Shown here piece after piece: positions 1 to 8,556 of a DNA stretch of 64,000 bases; position 1 is the first letter of the stretch; every line of letters begins with the position of its first letter. This stretch comes from Gracilaria gracilis (taxonomy: Eukaryota > Rhodophyta > Florideophyceae > Gracilariales > Gracilariaceae). A program made the position numbers and the translations under genes. The notes beneath the pieces are model-generated. The model had not been told where the DNA came from. It saw only the letters and a program-made list of their open reading frames with translations, and ran no database searches. The DNA lies in assembly GCA_030374805.1 (NCBI GenBank), contig JARGSG010000189.1:2170001-2234000 (forward strand), given 5' to 3'.

Positions 1-125
1 GGGCGAGTTGATCACCTTCAGTGTAGCATGCCTTCCGGACAAGAATCCTAAAACCACTAAAGTTTGCGGAGAAAGCTTATGTTTGGAAGACGAGGAATCC
101 CCAAATGAAGCAGGCCTTGACAGAA

Positions 126-854
126 TTAGACTTTGGTTCTCTCCAAAACAAACACATGGCCTTTGTTATCTCTTCCAATTCTGAAGGCGTCGTCCAAGTA
201 CGTGATGTCAAGGTATCCATCAGGGTTAAATATCTGTGTCAGTAGCGAGATGTTTTGTCCAAGCATGGCTTCAAACGAAGAGGGTTCTAATGCAGTTCCG
301 ATAGTCGATACATTTACCCGCGTAGAACTGACAACATCATACCGAGCTGTGATTGTAAAAGTTCCTGAAGTTCCGGTGAACACCTCGAATTCAATAACGT
401 TCTTGCTTTCGCACTTTGAAGAATCAATCAGCTGAAAAAAGTTGCCAAGCTTAACCAAACCCGGTTTTCGAGGAGTGGAAATTGCAAGCCGGACCCTCTT
501 CTTTCCCAGAATCTCTAATGTTGTGTAGAGCAGTCGCCATGAACCATCAGCGGCTATTGCATCATCCGAGGTAGGGCTTGGATTAGGATTGTTTCTTTCG
601 ATTTCGTTAATCAGCAGCTCAAGCTTACTCCGGTCTTCATCCTGCAGTCCAAATATGCCCCCTTCCTTCCCAGCAATCGATTCAATTTCCTTTCTTAAGT
701 TCGCTACTCCAGTCGCAGTGGCTGAACAGCACACCACCCGCTTGATCCGGGAGTTTCTTTGGTGTATGCTGCATCTAGAGCTGGCAAGAAACGAAGTCTG
801 TGTCGGTGTCGCATTACGAGACGAGACGAAGAAAGGAAGGACGAATGTTGTCAT
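126..854 (-). CDS. Plastid lipid-associated protein (PAP/fibrillin family)
   Basis: Encodes 242 residues. The first ~45 are rich in Ser, Thr and Arg with few acidic residues (motif RRVVCCSATA-like near 38-48), as in a plastid transit peptide. The rest matches the PAP/fibrillin layout: an amphipathic N-terminal helix, the segment DGSWRLLYTT around residue 105, then a beta-rich lipocalin-like region ending in a short YLDDAFRIGRDNKGHVFVLER strand typical of the family C-terminus. Family members bind lipids in plastoglobules and thylakoids and take part in photoprotection and quinone metabolism. The ATG at 854 begins the presequence and there is no intron. Which fibrillin subgroup it belongs to cannot be told by eye. 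Confidence 0.88.
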   Translation of the reverse strand: MTTFVLPFFVSSRNATPTQTSFLASSRCSIHQRNSRIKRVVCCSATATGVANLRKEIESIAGKEGGIFGLQDEDRSKLELLINEIERNNPNPSPTSDDAIAADGSWRLLYTTLEILGKKRVRLAISTPRKPGLVKLGNFFQLIDSSKCESKNVIEFEVFTGTSGTFTITARYDVVSSTRVNVSTIGTALEPSSFEAMLGQNISLLTQIFNPDGYLDITYLDDAFRIGRDNKGHVFVLERTKV

Positions 855-3206
855 GATGTGAGGCAGTTAATGGTTCAATGAAGTCCATGCCTCATTATGC
901 AGTTCGTGAGGTCAGGGCTATGACTTTGTGATGGCGGGCAGCAGGATCTGAAAAAAAAAGGAATGGCACCACCATGGTGTTTGTCCATTGATACCAAGAT
1001 CAGTGGTTCCGGATTGCTAAAAATGACGCACCAATTCGGCAACATGGGTAATAAAAATTTTTTACTTGAAGCCGAACTTGATAGCGATAAAATCTTGGGT
1101 GCGCGAATTTCACAGAGTTTAGTGCTTCAGTGGGCTGCCTTATCCTTGGTACATCTAGTCTGAAAAGCTATTCTAGGTTGCAATGCTGTCCGTGTGGTTA
1201 GTTTTCTTATAGCAAAACCAAAAACTGTTCAAGAAGGGAGGAAGAATTCATCTAGCGAAAAAAAAGTTGTCCAACGACACTCTTCGGATACATCTTCTGG
1301 AAACGAAATAGTTTCTCTTCGATATGTCGTCTACAGGCTCATTTGGGACGATGTTCCTCATTTGTACTGCAATGTAGACCTGCCGTTCTGCTTTTTCTCT
1401 GAGAACAGAGGTCACAGTATCAACGGGCAATGGACGTTGACGAAAGCTGTGAACATCTTGTTTCATCTTCCATGAGACTATTGTACCCACCCCTTAATGC
1501 TTTCAATAGACAAAAACAAAGATGTGAACGAGAGGAAAAATAGTTTGAAAGAAGAGTTGATTTGGTATACAAATGAAGCTCTGAAAGCTGTGCGGTGTGC
1601 ACAACCTTACTGCACACCTACTCGTCCAAAGATTGGGCTCTGGACTCGTGAATAGACCCCCCAAGCCGCTTCAGCTCGACACTAGCAAATTACGGACAAT
1701 ATCTGCTTGAACTTCAACGAAGAGATGGAGAGAACTACCCAACTTCTTCTTTCTTCATGATGTACTTGTACTGAACATCACTTCCGATCTACTACTCTAT
1801 CGCTCTTGGCGCCTGGTTCTCTTATATGATACAAGTTGTACCATGGATGCCTTACCATTCCAAACAATGGGACAGAGTCATCTGTTTCGCAAACTAAAAA
1901 CCATACTTTCATGGAATCATGAGTGATTTGTATTGCCCGACAACAACAAATCCCGCTTCAGAATCTTGCTTCACCTCGGGCAGAAGGAGCGCAATGTCGT
2001 TCTGCGAGGCGGACCTCTGAAAAAGCATCACCTCAAGAGCTAACTAGAGCACCGACTCTAATATATAATTACAAGTACGACCGAGTCCAAGTTGGTTTGG
2101 CCGTCATCTTTCCACTGTGGTTCGCCGTCTCACTGGCCGATGCCTTTCTGCTCACTCGCTGTTACCAGCCTGGTCGTCTTTACGATTCGCTCGAGCGTCT
2201 TGCTTCGTCTGCCATGGACTTTCTATCCATCGGTATGATATCTACCAGGCGTGCCGGCGCGCTAATGGCACAATCGTGATGGCGTTATCTATCAACTGGA
2301 ACATGGGTCTCCGAACTTCGGAATCCGAAGTGACAGGTCGCGATGGAAACCGAATTGGTCAGGGACTCAACACTGGTACTACTTGTACTACTTGTCAGTC
2401 GTGTACAACACATTGCTTGAACGTCTGTCTGTCTGTCCAGTCGCACCGAAGGCATGTCGTCGCTAATCAACGCCGTCGGATCAACGCCAAGCGAAGGGGA
2501 TCGATCCTCAATGGCGATTCCAGTATGTGAATGGATTCACCTTCCTAACGAAGAATTAGTGATGGGTTCCATGCAATGGGGCTCTACTAAACACGCCTAA
2601 CCGTAAATGTGCTTCATGAATCTGCTGTGAAGGATGTTCTTGTGCACACATTGTGCATCGGTTGAAACAGAGGTAAGTAACACACTTCTTGCGTAACGAT
2701 CCATTTACTCTCAAGGATGTTAAACCGTAGCCAACCCTTCGACACGAAAACATGGGAATCTCTACTTTTCCTTATACTCTAATTTTTTACTGAGAGAGAG
2801 CCATACATGCTTTGGAATGCTCTGTGCTTTGACGTTTTGCGTTTACTAACTTTTAACAATTACGATTCGTTGAAGATGTGTAACATAGTTCATTCAGATT
2901 CAGAAGTACCGCTCTGTCGATTGCCTGCCTCTGTCTTGTTCGAAGAGGTAAGCAGTGTAGCAATTCTTTCAGTCATGCGCAGTGATGATTACAACATTAA
3001 ACAGTCGTTTGATCCTAATGAAACCATCTACCTTCTCAAGATCTGACGCGCCAATTTGACCTGAGACCCATCCGTATGCCATGAGGGCTAACCATCCATC
3101 ATTCATATGATCCTCGCAATCGCATACAGAGACCATTCGCATTTAATCGGAGAGTACGGTTCATCTGTTACAGGCCCTGGTGGGATCGAATCAAATGCCA
3201 AGACGT
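855..3206. other. Gene-poor stretch with possible splice signals
   Basis: No frame here reads like a known protein; the open frames are short and most lack an ATG. A TATA-like run (TATATAA) lies near 2060. From 2600 to 3050 there are strong plus-strand splice signals: GTAAGT at 2673, a perfect TACTAAC branch point at 2844-2850 and GTAAGC at 2948. A small multi-exon gene or a non-coding transcript is possible, but I cannot build a convincing product. Confidence 0.35.
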
Positions 3207-4560
3207 CTAACCCAAAAACTTCCAGACTCGAACAAACCTCATCAACCCGGGCACTCCTGTGTCTTCAAATTGTACATCGGGAGCAGAACCGTCGGGTAAC
3301 TCTCTCTGCACTTCATCATAGTTGCAACAAGCGCAGCTGACTACAGCCACGCGTTCTCTGAAAGTGCGTTCCCGCAAATCAGCCTCCAGAAACCGTAGAC
3401 AAGAAAGCGCATCTTGTATAGATGTATGGCAATGCCACATGACCACAACAACGCGCGAGTTGCACTCAACGTCGATCGTAACGTCCTGAACGCGAGCTGC
3501 TATGGTACGAAGGTTCTTGACTCTGTCCCATTCTCCCTTTCGCATCATGGGATCGATGGAAATGCATTTCCATGAGGTACGGAATGCAAACAAGGCTGCC
3601 GTTCGTGGGGTTACACCGTCACCAACGGCAACAAGCGTTACGTTGCGAGCTGAGAACGACAGTACACCACCTTGCTCCTCGTGAGTAGGACCATGTTTGA
3701 CAAGATACTGTCGCACAGCAGCATACGCGCTCATCGACTCTGCAAGTTCCTGAAATGTTTAGGAGCATAATAATCATGTCAGACATTCAGAAGCAGTGGC
3801 AGTATTTTTAAGGGTTTTGTGGAACAACAGCTTTGCTCTCCTTACCTTTCCATTCGGGAATATCTGCGACACAGAACATGTGAGAACGAGAGATGTTTTG
3901 CTTGTGTTAGAATATGTGAGACAAGAAGATGGCAATAAAAGTTTTGTTTTCTACATCTAAAACACAGTATGTTCAGAAACAAAAAAAAAAGCATGAAGAG
4001 CGAACCTTTAGTCTTGTCAGATCTTCAGCACAATTGAGGTCAAGAAACTCGTCAACGTATCTGAAGCTAAGGATCTGAGGAGCATTTTGTTCCTCTTGTT
4101 CACAGCGTTGCTCCTTCTTCATCTGTCTAATGCTCCTCAACTGCGCGACATCCTCGTCATGTTTTGCACGTTCAATACGTCTCAGCGCGTTATCCCTCTT
4201 AAGCTGCTTCACAGTGAGCTTAACATCAATGCACTCACAGTGAGGAGACACAAGTGAGATGTACTGCCTCCACCTGCTTACATTCGCCTTGTACGATAAC
4301 GCATACTCGCCAGCGCTGTGCGGCGGATGGAGTACTCTCCCCAGCGCAGAACGGAAGCGTTCATGCTGCTGCGCAGAATGTGACTGTTTGGTCTGACTGA
4401 GATAGAGCTGATAAATGTCCGAAACTCGGGTGTAGTGCGTTGTGCTTGGCTTAAACGCGTTGTCGTAGAGCATGCGGCGAACGTCGTCGCGGATAGACGG
4501 GCGCTCGCTTTGATCCGGAACAGGCCACGGCGAGTACGCTGTAACGGCGTTGCCGTTCAT
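3207..4560 (-). CDS. Conserved Rossmann-like protein, three exons with an 18-base microexon
   Basis: The inferred CDS joins 4560-4006, 3863-3846 and 3749-3207 (371 residues). Intron 1 starts GTTCGC and ends TCGCAG, with a branch-like TTCTAAC near 3905-3914. Intron 2 starts GTAAGG and ends TTTCAG. The 18-base middle exon adds IFPNGK in frame, giving LKIFPNGKELAESMSAYAAVR across the junctions. The N-terminal half has charged helices (an ERAKHDEDVAQLRSIRQ-like coiled coil near 125-150). The C-terminal half has a glycine loop, VAVGDGVTPRTAALFAF, followed by SIDP, as in a nucleotide- or SAM-binding Rossmann fold. I recall similar uncharacterised eukaryotic proteins with this GDGxTPRTAALFAF motif, but no function. 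Skipping the microexon would also keep the frame. Confidence 0.65.
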
Positions 4561-4909
4561 GGTGTTTTGGTTCTACGATAGACGCGAGGAATTACGGGGA
4601 GCACCTGGCGCCGACGAAGAAGTTCAAGCAACAAGATTGATTTCGTCGGCGAGGGAGCGATCATTTCGCAGCACGTGGCAGAGCTGTGTGCTGATCAGCA
4701 CATGCACAGCTCCGAATCGCAGCCTGCGATGCAAAAAGCGGCCGCGGCTATGCGATGCAAAAAAAGATGCAAAAAGGGAAACAACTTTCAAACAACACAC
4801 GGTGCGGCGCTCCGATTGTATTTGAACAAACAGCATAAACATACGGACTTTGCATAAGACCGACGAGATTGACATTCTCAGATTGTGTAACAAAAAACTT
4901 CGAGACTGG

Positions 4910-6031
4910 CTACGTTTGGGCGCCGCCTCCACCCGCTTCATCGCCGTGCTCGTCGTCGTTATCACTGTTCAATCGATGAATACGGCTACCCATGTAACTG
5001 ACGCCCCTAGGCATCTGCTCCTGGTCAGCAATGTGGTCAATTCTGGTCCTACCATACGCATCCCTTTCCAGGTAGTCGTCGCCCTCAAGCCCCTCGCCTG
5101 GGCGACCCCACGTAAAGGCGGTAGCACGTAGACAGAACACACTGCTGACACCGCCTCGTCTGGTAGTGAGACCCATCTTGGCCATCTCCAATGTGACGTG
5201 CGCCTGTTTCATAGTAGAGCCTGGCACAGGCACCATGTACAATTTACCGCCCGGCTTGGCGTACTTGAACGCGGATGCCGAGGTCTGTACAAAGCCCAAA
5301 GGGATGTGAGGACCGGATGAGTTGTAGTGGAAGACCTCAAACCTGAGTCCGCGGTTCTCGTCCATGCCGTACAGATGTTCGGCTCGAATAGAGGCTCCCT
5401 CAAACATCATGTCGTCGTTGGGTTGATCGAAGGGATCCAGAATCTCTGAACGATACACAGGTGTCCAATCCTCGTCGGCCACGCCGTTAATAATGGCGCG
5501 ATAAATGACATAAAAGCAGCGCTTGGCCTTTCTTCGCGTGTAGGGTCCCCACGCCTGGCTGTGCTTCGAGAAGCCAAACTGAATAGAATACATATGTTTA
5601 ACATCGGAAGGGGTAACTTTCTCGCCGCAAATGACAACACTACCCTTCTTGCGATCGGACTTTCCGGACTTGCCTCTGAGCACGCGCTCGATGACACCAT
5701 CCTGCTTGGACAAGACGCGCTGCAGCGTGAAGTCGGCATAGCCCAGAAGCGTATTCTTCCTCAACTCCTCCGAGCGACTGCTCTTGGAGTAGAGCAACAA
5801 GCGGAACTCGCAGTCGGGCAGCACATCGTTGTTGAGCGGCACCTCGAAGGAGGTGACGAAGGCGGGATTACAGTCGCACCACACGATCTCGGTCCTGGCA
5901 ATCTCGTGCGCGTCAGCGGCGGGCGCGGCGCGAGCGAGCACTGCGAACGGGTCCAGGCGCCTGCCGCGGAGGTTGGCGGCAGCCACCTTGAGCTCCACAA
6001 ACGCGCGGCGCTGCTGCTGCTGCTGCTGCAT
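4910..6031 (-). CDS. Copine-like protein with two C2 domains and no vWA domain
   Basis: Encodes 373 residues from the ATG at 6031, which begins a Gln run from repeated CAG codons. The frame stays open further upstream, but that part is arginine- and alanine-rich and runs into the end of the next gene, so I reject it. Residues ~9-115 look like C2A (FVELKVAAANLRGRRLDPF). Residues ~135-250 look like C2B (FYVIYRAI, then LRFEVFHYNSSGPHIPLG), the pattern of copines, which bind membrane phospholipids in a calcium-dependent way. True copines continue with a ~200-residue vWA domain. Here the C-terminus is only an acidic, glycine-rich tail, so partners must be bound otherwise. Some calcium-ligand aspartates appear missing in C2A. 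Confidence 0.7.
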   Translation of the reverse strand: MQQQQQQRRAFVELKVAAANLRGRRLDPFAVLARAAPAADAHEIARTEIVWCDCNPAFVTSFEVPLNNDVLPDCEFRLLLYSKSSRSEELRKNTLLGYADFTLQRVLSKQDGVIERVLRGKSGKSDRKKGSVVICGEKVTPSDVKHMYSIQFGFSKHSQAWGPYTRRKAKRCFYVIYRAIINGVADEDWTPVYRSEILDPFDQPNDDMMFEGASIRAEHLYGMDENRGLRFEVFHYNSSGPHIPLGFVQTSASAFKYAKPGGKLYMVPVPGSTMKQAHVTLEMAKMGLTTRRGGVSSVFCLRATAFTWGRPGEGLEGDDYLERDAYGRTRIDHIADQEQMPRGVSYMGSRIHRLNSDNDDEHGDEAGGGGAQT

Positions 6032-6254
6032 ATCTGCGCACCTGCCGCTGCTGTGGGAACCGCCGCACGCAAGCGCTACGGCGGCGAAGCGACGCCACGG
6101 CGACAAGCCGTCGCCAACATAAAGCAAACGCGCGTAACGGCCAAGCGTTGGCGCCGCGCGCACGCGCGCGCACCCCCCCGCAGCCGCGCCATTCCTTGTC
6201 GCCAGCACGCGCACGCATCGCCGCCACTTACAGCGGCAATTGCCGCCGCCACGT

Positions 6255-7820
6255 TCAGGCGCCGCTGTCAGCCGCGGCGCGCTGGTCGTCGTCCACGTGG
6301 CGCGGCGCGTGGCGCGGCTTGTCGGCGTCGGCGTCAGCGTCAGCGTCGGCGTCGGGAGGCGGCGGTTGTCCGAGGCGCCACACGCTGACGCGCGCGGCGC
6401 GGCGACGCGCACGCGCCACCTCGCTGGACAGCGCCGCGAACGGCACCGTCTTGGTGCGGCCGCCGGCCACGCGCACGCAGAACAGCTTGTGCTCCCTGGT
6501 CTCCGCGCGAGGGGCTGCCGTCGCCGCCGCCACTGGCCATGTCACCGGCGGCGGCTGCGAGTGGCGCTCGTGCTCGTCGCCGCCGCCGCCGCCGCCGCTG
6601 CCGGCCGCGCGGAGCAGCACGGCGCACGCCGCCGCCACGGGCGCCAGCAGCACGATGGACACCACGCTCGGCAGAGCCACTAGCGCGTCGCCAAAGTGGC
6701 GCTGCGCCAATACGAACGACAGCGCCGGGCTCTTGAACCCGGTCTCGAACGCCACCGTGAGCGCTTCCTTGCGCGCGCCGCCCATTGCCAATGTGGCGCC
6801 GAAGCCCACTGCGCCGCCGAGCACGTGCAACAGCGTGACGGGCAGTGCCAATTGCCCAAAGCCCTGTTGAACCAAGCTGGCGCTCTTGGAGACAGGGCCG
6901 AGGATAAGCACCAGTACTGCTGCGATGCCCACTACCGGTAGCACGGGTTTCACTTTGTTGATGCTCTCTTTGAACGTCGCGCTGATTGCTGCGCCTACCA
7001 GCACTGGAAGCAGCACCAGCGTACTCACGCTTTTCGCCATGGCCAGCGGCTTTACGTACAACACCTGGCTCAAAAGCATCGCAGACAGCGACGGAAGAGC
7101 CACTGCCGAAAGCACAGTGCTGGCCGTAGTCATAGTGACCGAGAGCGCAACATCTCCGCCTGCAATCAGGGTGCACAAGTTGCTGGCTTGTCCGCCAGAT
7201 ATGATTCCAAGCAACACCAGTCCGGCATGCAGAGCTGGCGGTAGCGAACACAAGCGAGACAGCAGTACGGCTAAAGCGGGCATTAACACATAACACCCAA
7301 AGAGCGATAGTAGGATTAATCGCGTCCGTGCCGTAGACACGCGGATCTGCGCTGGCGTCAGCGTCATGCCAGTAGACAACATGAGCAGCGACAACGCTGT
7401 CTGTACAAGTGTGGGCGAGGTGAGTGGAACAAACGAAGCTGGGTACTTGAGCGCTAGCCAAGAACAGATAACAGTCCACACGGGAAACAATGAGGTGGTA
7501 GCGTTGCTGATTTTAGCAAGCACCATGCGGGTGTTCGCAATCGGCGGCACTGATTGCACACGCTTACTCTTCGTGCCACTGCTAAGCACATTATGTGCGA
7601 ATGACGATACACCAAGTGAGCACCGCACTCGCCGCCGTGAGCACTTCATCGGCATGCATCGCGAAGCTATTGGCGACGCGATTGAGCTCGAAAACGCCAA
7701 GCCGCGGCGCGCCATAGCTATATGCGTAGATGCAAGCACGCCCATACTTGGATGCGCCCAATAGCTCCCGGCTGTGCTCTCTCCGGAAGAGCCGTTGAGC
7801 GGCGATGACGACGATGACAT
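6255..7820 (-). CDS. Plastid-targeted BASS-family transporter with C-terminal CpcD-like domain
   Basis: Encodes 521 residues. Residues 1-~95 are Ser/Arg-rich and resemble a plastid transit peptide. Residues ~105-420 are a BASS (bile acid:sodium symporter) carrier with about nine hydrophobic segments and family motifs such as LLGIISGGQASNLCTLIAGGD and FETGFKSPALSFVLA. Plastid members carry pyruvate, 2-keto acids or pantoate with sodium. Unusually, residues ~442-484 (bases 6369-6497) read KLFCVRVAG, then VPFAALSSEV, then RRRAARVSVWRL, matching the spacing of a CpcD phycobilisome-linker domain. A (DA)n repeat from a GTCGGC-type microsatellite (about 6320-6353) and an acidic tail follow. The start could be a little downstream (MARRGLAFSSS). 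The carrier call is firm; the CpcD call is an inference. Confidence 0.88.
   Translation of the reverse strand: MSSSSSPLNGSSGESTAGSYWAHPSMGVLASTHIAMARRGLAFSSSIASPIASRCMPMKCSRRRVRCSLGVSSFAHNVLSSGTKSKRVQSVPPIANTRMVLAKISNATTSLFPVWTVICSWLALKYPASFVPLTSPTLVQTALSLLMLSTGMTLTPAQIRVSTARTRLILLSLFGCYVLMPALAVLLSRLCSLPPALHAGLVLLGIISGGQASNLCTLIAGGDVALSVTMTTASTVLSAVALPSLSAMLLSQVLYVKPLAMAKSVSTLVLLPVLVGAAISATFKESINKVKPVLPVVGIAAVLVLILGPVSKSASLVQQGFGQLALPVTLLHVLGGAVGFGATLAMGGARKEALTVAFETGFKSPALSFVLAQRHFGDALVALPSVVSIVLLAPVAAACAVLLRAAGSGGGGGGDEHERHSQPPPVTWPVAAATAAPRAETREHKLFCVRVAGGRTKTVPFAALSSEVARARRRAARVSVWRLGQPPPPDADADADADADKPRHAPRHVDDDQRAAADSGA
6320..6353. repeat. GTCGGC/GTCAGC microsatellite coding for (Asp-Ala)n
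   Basis: A run of near-identical 6-base units on the plus strand. It is read on the minus strand as alternating Asp-Ala in the C-terminal tail of the BASS protein. The length is probably polymorphic. Confidence 0.85.
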
Positions 7821-8077
7821 GACATTGTTTGCCTTTGCCCCATTCCGGCGCCCTCGTGATTTGCGCCAGCTCTAAATGTGCCACGCATACACGTGTATGC
7901 ATTCCCGTGCAAATTCCATCACCCCAACAGCCACATGACCAATGTGCCACTTTCTTGCTCGTCGCTCCGACTGACGTCGTCTCCGTACACCATAAGTACA
8001 TGCATAGTGAACACAATTCAGGCACTGAAGCTCAGTGTTGTAAGTTTTCTACAAGGATATGCTGGCTTGCGATTACA

Positions 8078-8533
8078 ATGCATCGTCTCCGCCATCGCAG
8101 CGTCGCACTGTTCAGTGCTGATCTTCGCGTACCGCCCATTCAGTCTTCACCGCAAAACCAACCCGTATCTGCCATCGCTCGCGCTCGATTCACAGCCGTT
8201 TTCGTCGTGGTGTTCGCTGTCAGCTTTGCGCTGCTCTCATTGGCGTCACACTTCTTCACCCGTGCCGAAAACCCGAGTCAAACAACGCTCAACATCCCGA
8301 CTCTCACCTACAGGCGTCCACAGCCCTTCGTCTCCCCCGCACCTCCCACACAACGCTTTCGTCCGGCAGCTGAAGACGTAGTCAATCAGCCGTATGCGTA
8401 CTGCTCCAGATTATCTCCGCCGTTCCCACAACACTGTTCTTATATGTATGGCCATCCGATGCACCAATCACAGCAACATGTTGCACAACAGCATCTGTGC
8501 AACTCTGCAACAGCAACTATCATTGCATCATGA
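8078..8533 (+). CDS. Hypothetical small membrane protein
   Basis: Encodes 151 residues from the ATG at 8078. The basic N-terminus is followed by one strong hydrophobic helix at ~39-60 (FTAVFVVVFAVSFALLSLASHFF) and a proline-, glutamine- and histidine-rich tail, the topology of a type II signal-anchor protein. It lies head-to-head with the BASS gene (257 bases apart) and tail-to-tail with the PPR gene (24 bases apart), so the space suits a small gene. No family is recognised. The frame is open further upstream, but without an ATG in good context. It could also be one exon of something longer, or chance. Confidence 0.4.
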   Translation: MHRLRHRSVALFSADLRVPPIQSSPQNQPVSAIARARFTAVFVVVFAVSFALLSLASHFFTRAENPSQTTLNIPTLTYRRPQPFVSPAPPTQRFRPAAEDVVNQPYAYCSRLSPPFPQHCSYMYGHPMHQSQQHVAQQHLCNSATATIIAS

Positions 8534-8556
8534 AACCAGTTACACAACTTCGCTGC

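Noticed and set aside
6032-6412. N-terminal extension of the copine-like frame
   Set aside because: It overlaps the end of the BASS gene, is low complexity, and a good ATG exists at 6031.
5561-6870. Long plus-strand open frames opposite the copine-like and BASS genes
   Set aside because: They are rich in Arg, Ala and His from GC-rich antisense reading; the minus-strand genes have clear families.
6340-7479. A 379-codon minus-strand frame overlapping the BASS gene
   Set aside because: It is the +1 frame of the same gene, Arg/Gly-rich and without homology.
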